DNA of 64,000 bases, taken from contig NZ_JAEPWM010000001.1 in assembly GCF_016654015.1 (NCBI RefSeq), positions 62,001 to 126,000 on the forward strand, read 5' to 3'. Position numbers and translations under genes: made by a program. The DNA is from Ramlibacter ginsenosidimutans (GTDB taxonomy: Bacteria; Pseudomonadota; Gammaproteobacteria; Burkholderiales; Burkholderiaceae_C). Of this stretch, positions 25,018 through 33,771 are shown one piece after another (within the stretch, counting starts at the first letter, position 1; each line of letters starts with the position of its first letter). Below the pieces are notes generated by a model, which was not told the DNA's origin, ran no database searches, and worked only from the letters and a program-made list of their open reading frames with translations.

Positions 25018-25688
25018 GTCGTCCTCGCGCCCCAGTAGATGACGAAGTAGATGGGAAGCCAGGTCGCCACGACGAAGTACCAGTAGAAGGAGTTTTCACT
25101 GACATCCACGTAACGCTTGCCATCGAGCGGCCCGGTGAAGAACAGCACCGTGAGCACGATGGTATCGAGCAGGTCGGTCACGATGTGGGTCGTGTGCAAG
25201 CCCAGCAGCAGCCACACCACCGAACCGTAGGCGTTGCTGTCCCAGCGCACGTTGATCGCGGCGAACTCCATGGCGCGGATGGCGCAGAACGCGACGCCGA
25301 ACAGGCAGCTGATCACGAGCCAGACCTGCACGCTGCGCAGCTTCAGCGCCTCCGCCGCCTTCTTGGCCAGGTGCGCGGGCACGAAGCTCACCAGCATGAC
25401 GATGGTGTTGAGCGTGCCCCAGGTCAGGTCCGGTGGCAGCGAGGTGAGCGGCCAGGTCTCCTGGTGGCTGCGCAGGTAGAAGTAGGCCATGATGGCCAGC
25501 GCGAACACCGTGCCCTCGATGGCCATGATGCCGAGCGTGCCCCACCACATCAGGCTGCGGTGGCCGAAGACCACGGTGGGCAGTTCGGTCACGTCCAGCG
25601 CGCGGCCCCGCACCACGGCGCTGTTCACTGCACGATCTTCGTGCGGTGCACGGCGCAAGTCGCCTTCGAAGCTGCCGGTCGTGCTCAT
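25014..25688 (-). CDS. Cytochrome c oxidase subunit III
   Basis: This 224-residue protein has about five membrane helices and the heme-copper oxidase subunit III pattern: the early GTLGIMAIEGTVFALAIMAY, then LLLGLHTTHIVTDLLDTIVL and the C-terminal NSFYWYFVVATWLPIYFVIY. It belongs to the short subunit III type of caa3/aa3 enzymes and would stabilise subunit I in the inner membrane. It overlaps the subunit I stop by 4 bases. Confidence 0.92.
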   Translation of the reverse strand: MSTTGSFEGDLRRAPHEDRAVNSAVVRGRALDVTELPTVVFGHRSLMWWGTLGIMAIEGTVFALAIMAYFYLRSHQETWPLTSLPPDLTWGTLNTIVMLVSFVPAHLAKKAAEALKLRSVQVWLVISCLFGVAFCAIRAMEFAAINVRWDSNAYGSVVWLLLGLHTTHIVTDLLDTIVLTVLFFTGPLDGKRYVDVSENSFYWYFVVATWLPIYFVIYWGARTT

Positions 25689-27664
25689 GGGATCTTCTCC
25701 AGCGCCAGTTCCTCCGCCGCCTCCTGCCGCCGCGGCCAGAACCAGGCAATGAGCGCGATGGCGACCGGCACCGTGAGCACCGCGGCCAGCACCGGCGAGA
25801 AGATGGAACCGATGAAGAAGATCGTGGTCGCGAGTGCGCTCAGGAACGGCCAGGGCGAGGAGTCCGGGAACATCATGCGGCTGTCGGGCCGCGCGTCGAC
25901 CACCGTCGTCGAGATCAGTTCGCGCAGGTCCGCGGCCAGCCCGGCGACGTGGTCCGGCTCGCCTTCCGGCACGCCTTGCCACAGCGGGTCCCGGCCATGG
26001 ACGACGGGGATCACGGGGAAGTTGCACATGCGCGGCGGCGACGCCGTGGCCCACTCCAGCGTGCCGGCGCCCCAGGGGTCCGGCCCGGCGAGTTCGCCGC
26101 GCCGCGCGCTCACGACCGCGTTCACCAGCACGAGGAAGATGCCGAGCGCCAGCGCCAGCGCGCCGACGGTGGCCAGCTGGTTGAGGCCACCCCAGCCCAT
26201 CTCCGGCGCATAGGTGTAGACGCGCCGCGGCATCCCCTGCAGGCCGAGCAGATGCATGGGGAAGAAGGCCACGTTGAAGCCGATGAACATCAGCCAGAAA
26301 CCCCAGCGACCCAGGTTCTCGGACATCATGCGGCCCGTGAACTTCGGGAACCAGTAGTAGAAGGCGCCGAACAGGGGGAACACGGCGCCGCCCAGCAGCA
26401 CGTAGTGCAGGTGGGCGACCACGAAGTACGAGTCGTGCACCTGCGAATCGAGCGACACGGACGCGAGCATCAGCCCGGTCAGGCCGCCGATCACCAGGAT
26501 GAAGAAGAACGAGAGCACGTACAGCAGCGGCACGCGGAAGTTCAGGCGGCCGGTCCACAGCGTGGCGATCCAGCAGAAGATCTGCGTGGCCGTCGGGATC
26601 GCGATCAGCATGCTGGCCGCGGTGAAGAAGGTCTTGCCCAGCTCCGGCACGTTGGTGGCGAACATGTGGTGCACCCACAGGCCGAACGAAAGGAAGCCGG
26701 TCGCGATCACCGACAGCACCATCGCCGTGTAGCCGAACATGGGACGCCGCGCGAAGGTGGGGATCATCGCCGACATGAAGCCCAGGCCCGGCAGGAAGAT
26801 CAGGTAGACCTCGGGATGGCCGAAGAACCAGAACAGGTGCTGCCACAGCAGGACGTCGCCGCCCTCGGCCGGGTTGTAGAAGTGCGTGGCGACCAGCCGG
26901 TCCAGGATCAGCAGCGTGCTGGCGAGCGCCACGGCCGGCATGGCGAACAGGATCATGAAGGCGGTGACCAGCATTGCCCACACGTACAGCGGAATGCGGT
27001 TGAGCGTCATGCCCGGGGCGCGCATCTTGAACACCGTGCAGATGATGATGATGGCGTCCAGCAGCGCCGACACCTCCGTGAAGGTGATCATCTGGGCCCA
27101 GAAGTCGGTGCGCTTGCCGGGGCTGTAGGCGGGCCCCGCGAGCGGCACGTAGCTGAACCACCCGGCCTCCGGCCCGGTGTTGCAGAAGAAGGCGATCCAG
27201 ATCATCACGCCGCCGAACAGGAAGATCCAGTACGAGTACGCGGTCATGCGCGGGAACGCGGTGCTGCGCGCGCCCACCATCAGCGGCACCAGGTAGATCG
27301 CCACCGCCTGCATCACCGGCACCGCGAACAGGAACATCATGTTCGTGCCGTGCATCGAGAAGACCATGTCGTACAGGTCCGGGTCCATGAAGGGATGGCC
27401 GGGCCGCGCGAGCTGCAGGCGAATCATCGCGGCGAGGATCCCGCCGAGCGCGAAGAACACCATGCAGGTGACGATGAAGCGCTTGCCGATGGTCTTGTGG
27501 TTGATCGCGCAGAACCAGCCGAAGAAGCCGGGCGGGTCGCTCCAGGTGTCGTCGAGCACGCGCGCGACCAGTTCGCCGCCGGCCAGGCCGTCCTTGGTGC
27601 GCCCCCTGGTGGGATGCGGCTCCTCGCCGAGCGGGCCGCGCGCCCTCGTTCGTTGCTCGCTCAT
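25685..27664 (-). CDS. Cytochrome c oxidase subunit I (caa3/A-type, C-terminal extension)
   Basis: This 659-residue protein carries the oxidase catalytic core: low-spin heme ligand region MVFSMHGTNMMFLFAVPVM, the CuB/His-Tyr site WFFGHPEVYLIFLPGLGF, the two His in LWVHHMFATNVPEL, and the heme ligands in HDSYFVVAHLHYVLL. About 12 core helices are followed by a C-terminal extension of about 110 residues with two further helices. It reduces oxygen to water in the inner membrane. The ATG at 27664 overlaps the subunit II stop by 4 bases. Confidence 0.96.
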   Translation of the reverse strand: MSEQRTRARGPLGEEPHPTRGRTKDGLAGGELVARVLDDTWSDPPGFFGWFCAINHKTIGKRFIVTCMVFFALGGILAAMIRLQLARPGHPFMDPDLYDMVFSMHGTNMMFLFAVPVMQAVAIYLVPLMVGARSTAFPRMTAYSYWIFLFGGVMIWIAFFCNTGPEAGWFSYVPLAGPAYSPGKRTDFWAQMITFTEVSALLDAIIIICTVFKMRAPGMTLNRIPLYVWAMLVTAFMILFAMPAVALASTLLILDRLVATHFYNPAEGGDVLLWQHLFWFFGHPEVYLIFLPGLGFMSAMIPTFARRPMFGYTAMVLSVIATGFLSFGLWVHHMFATNVPELGKTFFTAASMLIAIPTATQIFCWIATLWTGRLNFRVPLLYVLSFFFILVIGGLTGLMLASVSLDSQVHDSYFVVAHLHYVLLGGAVFPLFGAFYYWFPKFTGRMMSENLGRWGFWLMFIGFNVAFFPMHLLGLQGMPRRVYTYAPEMGWGGLNQLATVGALALALGIFLVLVNAVVSARRGELAGPDPWGAGTLEWATASPPRMCNFPVIPVVHGRDPLWQGVPEGEPDHVAGLAADLRELISTTVVDARPDSRMMFPDSSPWPFLSALATTIFFIGSIFSPVLAAVLTVPVAIALIAWFWPRRQEAAEELALEKIP

Positions 27665-28629
27665 TTCAGGGTTCCCAGGTAGGCCACCAGGGCGGCGAGG
27701 TCGGTGCCGGACATGGGATTGGGCGGCATGTTCACTCCGGGCTTGTGCTTCTGCGGGTCGGCGATCCAGGCGGCCAGGTTGGCCGCCGTGTTGGGCAGCG
27801 TGCCGGCGGCGATGGTGCGCCGGCTGGCCAGGTGCGTGAGGTCGGGCGCCATCTGGCCCTGCGCGATCGTGCCCTGCACCGCATGGCACATGGCGCACTG
27901 GATGGACTGGAACAGCATCTTGCCGCGCTGCGCCTGCGGGTCGCTCGGCTCCGCGGCGGGCTGCAGCTGCTGCTGGCGCCAGGCCTCGTAGTCGGCGGGC
28001 GCGTCGGCGTGCACCTCGAAGGCCATGAACGCATGCTGGAAGCCGCAAAACTCGGCGCACTGGCCGCGGAAGATGCCGGGATGGTCCGCACGGAAGGTGA
28101 TGTTGGCGGTGCGCCCCGGAATGAGGTCGCGCTTGCCGGCGAGGCTGGGCACCCAGAGGCTGTGGATCACGTCGCCGCCGTTCAGCCGGACGATCACCGG
28201 CCGGCCGACCGGCACGTGGATCTCGTTGGCGGTCGCGAAGGTCTGCGAGACGGGGCCGTCGATGTACTTCACGCTCCACCACCACTGGTAGGCGGTCACC
28301 TCGATGTGGACCGCGTCCTTGAGCGACATGCGCGCGAGCGCGCGGTCGGTGAAGACACTGGCGGCCAGCAGCACCAGCAGGCCGAGGGTCGCGATGGCGA
28401 CCGCGGTCGTGACGTTGCGGCGCACGCGCGGCTCGGGAACGTTGAGCGTGCCGAGGTCGGGCGGCTCGAGAGCATGGATGCGCGGTGCGCGGCGCAGCGC
28501 CAGGATCAGGGCGACGAGCACCGCGGCGAACACCACGGTGCAGACGACCAGGAAGACACGCCAGAGGTCCACGATGTTGCCGGCCTGCGGACCGAAGGCG
28601 TGGAGCGCGTCGTGAACGCCGGGATTCAT
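27661..28629 (-). CDS. Cytochrome c oxidase subunit II with fused cytochrome c domain (caa3)
   Basis: This 322-residue protein has two N-terminal membrane helices (about 20-45 and 75-93), then a cupredoxin domain with the CuA ligands His156 (VIHSLWVPS), Cys191, Cys195, His199 and Met202 in CAEFCGFQHAFM. A C-terminal cytochrome c domain has CAMCH at 245-249 and a distal Met in PNPMSG. The fused haem identifies a caa3-type enzyme taking electrons directly from a cytochrome donor. It overlaps both neighbours by 4 bases. Confidence 0.95.
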   Translation of the reverse strand: MNPGVHDALHAFGPQAGNIVDLWRVFLVVCTVVFAAVLVALILALRRAPRIHALEPPDLGTLNVPEPRVRRNVTTAVAIATLGLLVLLAASVFTDRALARMSLKDAVHIEVTAYQWWWSVKYIDGPVSQTFATANEIHVPVGRPVIVRLNGGDVIHSLWVPSLAGKRDLIPGRTANITFRADHPGIFRGQCAEFCGFQHAFMAFEVHADAPADYEAWRQQQLQPAAEPSDPQAQRGKMLFQSIQCAMCHAVQGTIAQGQMAPDLTHLASRRTIAAGTLPNTAANLAAWIADPQKHKPGVNMPPNPMSGTDLAALVAYLGTLK

Positions 28630-29201
28630 CGCACCTCCATGGATTGCTCCGCCCGCGAGTCGCCCTTCTGGATCGCCGGCTGCGGCGAGCGGAAGTTCTC
28701 GGGCTTGCCGGGATAGAGGGAGTCCGAGCGCGAAGGCGCCACGTCGCTGCGCAGGCCGCCGCCCATGGAGCGCACGTAGGCGACGATCTTCCAGACCTGG
28801 TCCTCGGGGATGTGGCCGCCGAAGGAAGGCATGCCGTTGGGCCGCCCCTGCGTGATCGTCTCGTACAGGCTCGCGGGATCGCTGCCGTAGCGCCATTCGC
28901 TGTCCATCAGCGACGGGCCGTAGCTGCCGCCGCCATTGGCGTGGCAGCCGTTGCAGTTGTACCAGCGGTACAGGCGCTTGCCCTCGTTCACCGCGAACGC
29001 GTTGTCGTCGTACATGCTGATGTTGGCGGCGGGCGGCTTCACGAATCCGCTCAAGGCCATTCCCGGCTGGTTGACGCTGTTGCGGACCGCGGATTCGTTC
29101 GGACCGGTGTTGAGGCGCTCGGCCTCGAAGTGGCGCTCCTCGCGCTCGCAGCCGGCGAGCAGCACGGCAGCCAGAAGCAGCGGCAACGCGATGCGGTTCA
29201 T
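28626..29201 (-). CDS. Lipoprotein cytochrome c
   Basis: This 191-residue protein begins with a lipobox (LLLAAVLLAGC, Cys18), so it is probably membrane-tethered on the periplasmic side. The haem motif is CNGCH (83-87), and the distal Met is likely in NGMPSFGGHIPEDQVW. Placed between the PQQ dehydrogenase binding-protein gene and the oxidase subunit II gene, it is the natural electron shuttle from the dehydrogenase to the CuA/haem c of the oxidase, in the role of cytochrome cL (XoxG). It overlaps both neighbours by 4 bases. Confidence 0.9.
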   Translation of the reverse strand: MNRIALPLLLAAVLLAGCEREERHFEAERLNTGPNESAVRNSVNQPGMALSGFVKPPAANISMYDDNAFAVNEGKRLYRWYNCNGCHANGGGSYGPSLMDSEWRYGSDPASLYETITQGRPNGMPSFGGHIPEDQVWKIVAYVRSMGGGLRSDVAPSRSDSLYPGKPENFRSPQPAIQKGDSRAEQSMEVR

Positions 29202-30043
29202 GACGCCGGGTCCTCCACGCGCGGAACGCCGTAACCGTCCAGGATGCGCGCGATGTCCGCGTGCCGGCGCGCGATGAAATCGTCGAGCCGATCGCGCAGC
29301 GCCTGGTCGCCCCGCCGCACGCCCATCGCGATCGGGAAGGAGAACGACTGGTGCAGCAAGGACGGCGGCGGGGGAACGTAGTGCACCGCCAGCGGCCGCT
29401 TCGCCTGCGCGGCGTAGTAGCCGGCCTGCGGGCCCCACACGAAGGCCGCGTCGAGTTCGCCGCGGTCCAGCGCATGCATGATGCGCGCCGCGGCGGGCGT
29501 GTCGCCGCCGATGGGATAGCCCACCACGTTGGTGGTCGCGCCCACGCGGGCAAGGGCGTGACCTGGCGGCGAGGTCGCACCGTCGTCGCCGATCAGCTGC
29601 ACGCCGATGCGCCACTGCCGCAGGCGCGGGTCGTCGAAGCCCGCGGGCGGCGATGTGTCGCCCGCGGGCTCGACCAGCACGTAGCTCGAGCGGTAGTAGG
29701 CGCGCGTGTTCAGCGTGCGCTCGAATCCCACCGGCACCCCAATGACCACATCGCACAGCCCGGCGCCCATGGTCTTGCGGATGAAGCCGCGAACGTCCGG
29801 AAGCCACGCGTATTCGAGCGGCACGCCGAAGTCGTCGGCGACCAGCTGCGCGATGCGGTTCTCGAAGCCGCTGCCGTCGGCGCGCGAGTAAGGCAGGTTG
29901 TCGGGGTCGGCGCACACCCGCAGCGCTTGCCGCTGCGGCTGCTGTGACGGCAGCGCTTGCCGCTGCGGCTGCTGTGACGGCAGCGGCTGGGCCTGCGCGC
30001 CCGCGGCAACGCAGGCCAGCAGTCCGGCGAGCAGCCGCTTCAC
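29198..30043 (-). CDS. XoxJ/MxaJ-like periplasmic binding protein of a PQQ dehydrogenase
   Basis: This 281-residue protein has a signal peptide (MKRLLAGLLACVAAGAQAQ) and a type-II periplasmic binding fold: ALRVCADPDNLPYS near the start, CDVVIGVPVGFERTLNTRAY, and the late GELDAAFVWGPQAGYYAAQA. Such 'quinoprotein dehydrogenase-associated' binding proteins accompany MxaF/XoxF and are thought to aid maturation of the dehydrogenase. The GTG at 30043 overlaps the xoxF stop by 4 bases. Just after the signal peptide, ten residues (LPSQQPQRQA) are exactly duplicated by a 30-bp tandem repeat. Confidence 0.88.
   Translation of the reverse strand: MKRLLAGLLACVAAGAQAQPLPSQQPQRQALPSQQPQRQALRVCADPDNLPYSRADGSGFENRIAQLVADDFGVPLEYAWLPDVRGFIRKTMGAGLCDVVIGVPVGFERTLNTRAYYRSSYVLVEPAGDTSPPAGFDDPRLRQWRIGVQLIGDDGATSPPGHALARVGATTNVVGYPIGGDTPAAARIMHALDRGELDAAFVWGPQAGYYAAQAKRPLAVHYVPPPPSLLHQSFSFPIAMGVRRGDQALRDRLDDFIARRHADIARILDGYGVPRVEDPAS
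29921..29980 (-). repeat. 30-bp tandem duplication inside the XoxJ-like gene
   Basis: Two identical 30-bp units (29921-29950 and 29951-29980, starting CAGCGCTTGCCGCTGCGGCT) encode LPSQQPQRQA twice, in frame, in the linker after the signal peptide. No base differs between the copies, so the duplication is recent or is kept even by gene conversion. Confidence 0.9.
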
Positions 30044-31815
30044 TTGGCCGCTCCGTTGAGGCTGAACACGTACAGGTGGCCGCCCTTGCGCGTGGCCGAA
30101 GGCAGGTCGCGCATGGCGTTCACGAAGCCGCCGCCGGCAGTGGCGTCGCGCGGATCGAGGCCCCCCGAGACGATGGCGCCGGCCCAGCCGCCGACCCCCG
30201 CGAGCACCGCGACGTACTGCTGCCCGTCCGGGCCGCGGAAGGTCACGGGCTGGCCGATGATTCCGGACTCCCCCTTGAACTGCCACAACAGGTGGCCGTT
30301 GCGCGCATCGACCGCCTTGAAGTAGCCGTCCATGGTGCCGTAGAAGACGACGTCGCCGGCCGTCACGAGCGCACCGCTCCACACCGGGAACTTCTCATCG
30401 ATCTGCCACGCCTTGCGCTGGTTCACCGGATCCCAGGCCGTGAAGAGGCCGCGGTTGCCGCCGGGACCGGGATAGAGCTTCAGGTCCACGCCGACGAAGG
30501 GCGTGCCCGCGATGTAGCTGACCTCGTACGTGATCGCGTCCTGGCACAGGTTCTGGTGCGGGATGTACAGCAGCTTCGTGCGCGGCGACCAGGCCGAGGG
30601 CTGCCAGTCCTTCGCACCCGGCGATCCGGGACAGATGCTGCGCGTCGTCTCGCCCGTGCGCGGCGTCTTGGCGGGGTTGTAGCGCAGCGCGCCCGTCTGC
30701 AGGTCGACGCCGCTCGAGGTCGTCGTGTACCCATACGGCGTGGCGGCGAGCACCTGCCCCGTCGTGCGGTCCATCACGTACAGGTAGCCGTTGCGATCGG
30801 GGTGCAGCAGCACCTTGCGCCGCGTGCCCTGCCAGTCCAGGTCGACCAGCACGCTCTCGTTGACGCCGTCGTAGTCGTGCAGGTCGTGCGGGCTCGTCTG
30901 GTAATACCAGACGGCTTCGCCGGTGTCGGGCCGGCGCGCGAAGATGCCCGACGTGTACTTGTTGTCGCCCGGGCGCTGGTCGGGGTTCCACGGGCCCGGG
31001 TTCGACGTGCCGTAATAGAGCAGGTCCTGCTCCGGGTCGTAGGAGACGAAGCCCCATGCGGTGCCGCCGCCGATCTTCCAGCCCTCGCCGGGCCAGGTCT
31101 TCACGCCGAGGTCGGTGCCGCGGTCGGCCGCGTAGAACGGCTTGAAGTTGGGGCCGATCAGCACGTCCTTGTCGGGGCCGGTCGCGTAGGCCCGCCACAC
31201 GATCCGGCCGGTGGCCGCATCGAGCGCCGTGAGCCAGCCGCGCACGCCGAGTTCGCCGCCGCTGTTGCCGACGATCACCTTGCCCTTCGCCACCTGCGGG
31301 GCCATGGTGAGGGTCTGGCCGTCCTTGATCTCGCCGAGCTTGGTGCGCCACAGCTCCTTGCCCGTCTTCACGTCGAGCGCGATGGTGTTGTTGTCCAGCG
31401 TGTTGAGGAAGAAGCGGCCGTCCGCGTAGGCGCCGCCGCGATTCACGGTGTCGCAGCAGGCGACGCCCTGCGAACTGCGCTCGGGCTTCGGGTCGTAGGT
31501 CCACTTCAGCGGGAAGCCCGGCTTGGCAAGGTCGAAGGCGTAGACGACGTTGGGGAACGGCGTCACCACCAACATCGTGTTGTCGGCAATGATGGGCGCG
31601 GCTTCGTGACCGCGGTCGTTGCCGGTCGGAAAGTGCAGCGCGAGCTTCAGCTGCGCGACGTTCCCGGCGTTGATCTGCGCGAGGCTGCTGAAGCGCGTGA
31701 GGCCCGGGTCCTTGCCCGCAGTAGGCCAGTCACCGGCATCGGCCGCAGGCTGCTGCGCCCCGACCGCAGTGCAGAGCAGGAAGGCGGCGATGGCCCATGG
31801 AAAACGCAACTTCAT
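30040..31815 (-). CDS. PQQ-dependent alcohol dehydrogenase, lanthanide (XoxF/ExaF-like) type
   Basis: This 591-residue protein has a signal peptide (about 1-21, ending VGAQQ) and the eight-bladed propeller of quinoprotein alcohol dehydrogenases. Adjacent Cys120-Cys121 (GVACCDT) make the disulfide over PQQ. The metal/catalytic site shows Glu in GGELGVRG (about 188), Asn in SNPGPWN (about 272) and the DYD pair Asp314/Asp316 in HDLHDYDGVNE; the extra Asp two residues after the catalytic one marks lanthanide-dependent members. It oxidises a primary alcohol in the periplasm. The ATG at 31815 is used (a GTG lies at 31821). It is the first gene of the operon; no pqq genes are in view. Confidence 0.92.
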   Translation of the reverse strand: MKLRFPWAIAAFLLCTAVGAQQPAADAGDWPTAGKDPGLTRFSSLAQINAGNVAQLKLALHFPTGNDRGHEAAPIIADNTMLVVTPFPNVVYAFDLAKPGFPLKWTYDPKPERSSQGVACCDTVNRGGAYADGRFFLNTLDNNTIALDVKTGKELWRTKLGEIKDGQTLTMAPQVAKGKVIVGNSGGELGVRGWLTALDAATGRIVWRAYATGPDKDVLIGPNFKPFYAADRGTDLGVKTWPGEGWKIGGGTAWGFVSYDPEQDLLYYGTSNPGPWNPDQRPGDNKYTSGIFARRPDTGEAVWYYQTSPHDLHDYDGVNESVLVDLDWQGTRRKVLLHPDRNGYLYVMDRTTGQVLAATPYGYTTTSSGVDLQTGALRYNPAKTPRTGETTRSICPGSPGAKDWQPSAWSPRTKLLYIPHQNLCQDAITYEVSYIAGTPFVGVDLKLYPGPGGNRGLFTAWDPVNQRKAWQIDEKFPVWSGALVTAGDVVFYGTMDGYFKAVDARNGHLLWQFKGESGIIGQPVTFRGPDGQQYVAVLAGVGGWAGAIVSGGLDPRDATAGGGFVNAMRDLPSATRKGGHLYVFSLNGAAK

Positions 31816-31987
31816 CTCCACGCATGAATGAAGTCCCGGTTCCTCCGCGCCGCTGCGCGATCTCCCTTGCTCGTCTGGCCGCCCCTGCGGCTCTGCTTGT
31901 TATGCCGGCAAGTCTACTGAGCGCGCGCCTTTTTGGGGCATCTTCTACAAAGCTTTTTGGCGCGAGCTGCGCGGCTGCTTTCTTTTG
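31816..31987 (-). promoter_or_regulatory. Leader and promoter region of the PQQ dehydrogenase/caa3 operon
   Basis: These 170 bp separate the SDR gene end from the dehydrogenase start and are the only non-coding space before the eight-gene operon. They include AT-richer stretches and two similar words CCTTTTTGGGGC and GCTTTTTGGCGC (31926-31965), which could be regulator half sites. I cannot place -35/-10 boxes reliably. Confidence 0.45.
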
Positions 31988-32824
31988 TCAATCGACAAAG
32001 AAGTCAGGGATCAACTTTCGATTACCTGGCGTCACGGCATAGCGGTCGAGATCGACCTGTCCGTGCGCCGCGAGCAGCGTGTCGTCGATGTGGAAGTTGC
32101 CGCTGTTGCGTTCGTCGCGCGCGTCCGACGTGAGGATGAGGTAAGCGGCGTCGGCCAGGATCTCCGGCTTGCGGCAGGCCTTCAGGTCCACGCCCGGGAT
32201 CATCTGCAGGGCCGCCGTCGCGATCGCGGTGCGCGGCCACAGGCTGTTGACGGCGATGCCGTACTTGCGCAACTCGCCGGCATGGCCGAGCGTGCACATG
32301 CTCATGCCGTACTTGGCCATCGTGTAGGCGGTGTGCGGAGCGAACCAGTGCGTCTTCATGGACAGCGGCGGCGACATGGTGAGCACGTGCGCGTTGCGCC
32401 CGGCCGCCGCCGACTTCTTCAACTCGGGCAGGCACGCCTGCGTGCACAGGTAGGTGCCGCGTGCATTGATGCCGTTCATGAGGTCGTAGCGCTTCATGGG
32501 CGTGTGCTCGGTGTCGGTGAGGCTGATCGCGCTGGCGTTGTTGACCAGGATGTCGATGCCGCCGAAGGTAAGGACCGCCTGCTGCACGGCGGCGAGCACG
32601 GCGTCCTCGTCGCGGATGTCCACCTGCACCGGCAGCGCCTGTCCGCCCGCCGCCCGGATCTCCTCGGCCGCGCTGTAGATGGTGCCGGGCAGCTTGGGAT
32701 TGGGCTCCGCGGACTTGGCGGCGACCACGATGTTCGCCCCATCCGCGGCCGCCCGCTTCGCGATCGCCAACCCGATCCCGCGCGACGCGCCGGTGATGAA
32801 GAGGGTCTTGCCCTTGAGGTCCAT
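31988..32824 (-). CDS. SDR family oxidoreductase (HSDL2-like)
   Basis: This 278-residue protein has TGASRGIGLAIAKRAAADGA (10-29), NNASAISL and the active-site Tyr/Lys in AYTMAKYGM. The long insertion SAEPNPKLPGTIYSAAEEIR after beta-2 is typical of the hydroxysteroid-dehydrogenase-like HSDL2 group. The cofactor is probably NADP, because Lys (AAKS) follows beta-2. The substrate is not known; lipid-derived carbonyls are suggested by the fatty-acid operon upstream. The ATG at 32824 has GGAGACACC before it. A family A repeat separates it from the enoyl-CoA hydratase gene. Confidence 0.88.
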   Translation of the reverse strand: MDLKGKTLFITGASRGIGLAIAKRAAADGANIVVAAKSAEPNPKLPGTIYSAAEEIRAAGGQALPVQVDIRDEDAVLAAVQQAVLTFGGIDILVNNASAISLTDTEHTPMKRYDLMNGINARGTYLCTQACLPELKKSAAAGRNAHVLTMSPPLSMKTHWFAPHTAYTMAKYGMSMCTLGHAGELRKYGIAVNSLWPRTAIATAALQMIPGVDLKACRKPEILADAAYLILTSDARDERNSGNFHIDDTLLAAHGQVDLDRYAVTPGNRKLIPDFFVD

Positions 32825-32863
32825 GGTGTCTCCGTTCCAATGATCTGCAAACACGGGCAAGTT

Positions 32864-32980
32864 GAACGCAGAGGGCGCAAAGGTACGCAGAGGACGCAGA
32901 AGGATTCAATGAAGTCGAATCCCTTCTTGTCCCTTGTCTTCTCTGCGTCCTCTGCGAAACCTCTGCGTCCTCTGCGTTCA
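32864..32980. repeat. Interspersed repeat family A, copy 3
   Basis: GAACGCAGAGGGCGCAAAGG at the left and CCTCTGCGTCCTCTGCGTTC at the right are inverted copies enclosing about 60 bp that differ from the other two elements. The 11-base word GCAGAGGACGC and its inverse occur several times. It lies in the gap between two minus-strand genes. Confidence 0.85.
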
Positions 32981-33006
32981 CCTCTCCGCTATCGCGCTCG
33001 CGCCCT

Positions 33007-33771
33007 TCAAAGCTTCGAAAAGTCCGGCCGGCGCTTTTCCATGAAGGCGGTGAAGGCTTCCTTGGCGGCGGGGGCGGTGAGGAGTTGGCGGAAGCTGGCG
33101 CCTTCGTCGGCCATCTGCTGCAGGACGGCCGCGTGCTGGCCCTTCTTCATCAGGCGCTTGGTTTCCACGAGGCTGGCGATCGGCTTGGCCGCCAGCTTGC
33201 GGGCCTGCGCGTTCGCGTAGCCGTTCACTTCGGTCGGCGGCAGCACGCGGTTGACGAGGCCGACTTCCATCGCCGCCTCGGCGAAGAAAGGTTCGCCCAG
33301 CATCAGCGCCTCGGCCGCGCGGTGGTAGCCGAGCATCTGCGGCACCAGCAGGCTGGACGCCGCCTCCGGACACAGGCCCAGGTTCACGAAGGGCATGGAG
33401 AACGCCGCGTTGTCGCCGGCGTAGACCAGGTCGCAGTGGAACAGCATGGTGGTGCCCACGCCGACCGCGGGACCGCACACCGCGGCGAGCAGCGGCTTGG
33501 GAAAGCGCGCGATGCCCTGCAGGAAACGGAACACCGGCGAATCCTCGCCCGCCGGCGGCTTGTTCAGGAAGTCGCCGATGTCGTTACCGGCCGAGAACAC
33601 CGTCTCGTGTCCCTGGATCAGCACCACGCGCACCGACGCGTCCTGCTCGGCACGCGCGAGGCCTTCGGCCAGCGCGCCGTACATGTCCGAGGTAATCGAG
33701 TTCTTGCGCTCGACGCGATTCAGGGTGAGGGTCATGACGCCGGCTTCGGCGTGCTGGAGGATGTCGCTCAT
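33007..33771 (-). CDS. Enoyl-CoA hydratase/isomerase family protein
   Basis: This 254-residue crotonase-fold protein has the oxyanion-hole segments FSAGNDIGDFL (about 60-70) and GPAVGVGTTMLFHCDLVYA. The first catalytic Glu of true hydratases is replaced in the GVGTT stretch, while LGLCPEAASSLLVP keeps the second acidic position. That pattern is usual for enoyl-CoA isomerases (PaaG/ECI-like). It probably handles unsaturated fatty acyl-CoA in beta-oxidation. The start overlaps the isomerase gene stop by 4 bases. Confidence 0.88.
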   Translation of the reverse strand: MSDILQHAEAGVMTLTLNRVERKNSITSDMYGALAEGLARAEQDASVRVVLIQGHETVFSAGNDIGDFLNKPPAGEDSPVFRFLQGIARFPKPLLAAVCGPAVGVGTTMLFHCDLVYAGDNAAFSMPFVNLGLCPEAASSLLVPQMLGYHRAAEALMLGEPFFAEAAMEVGLVNRVLPPTEVNGYANAQARKLAAKPIASLVETKRLMKKGQHAAVLQQMADEGASFRQLLTAPAAKEAFTAFMEKRRPDFSKL

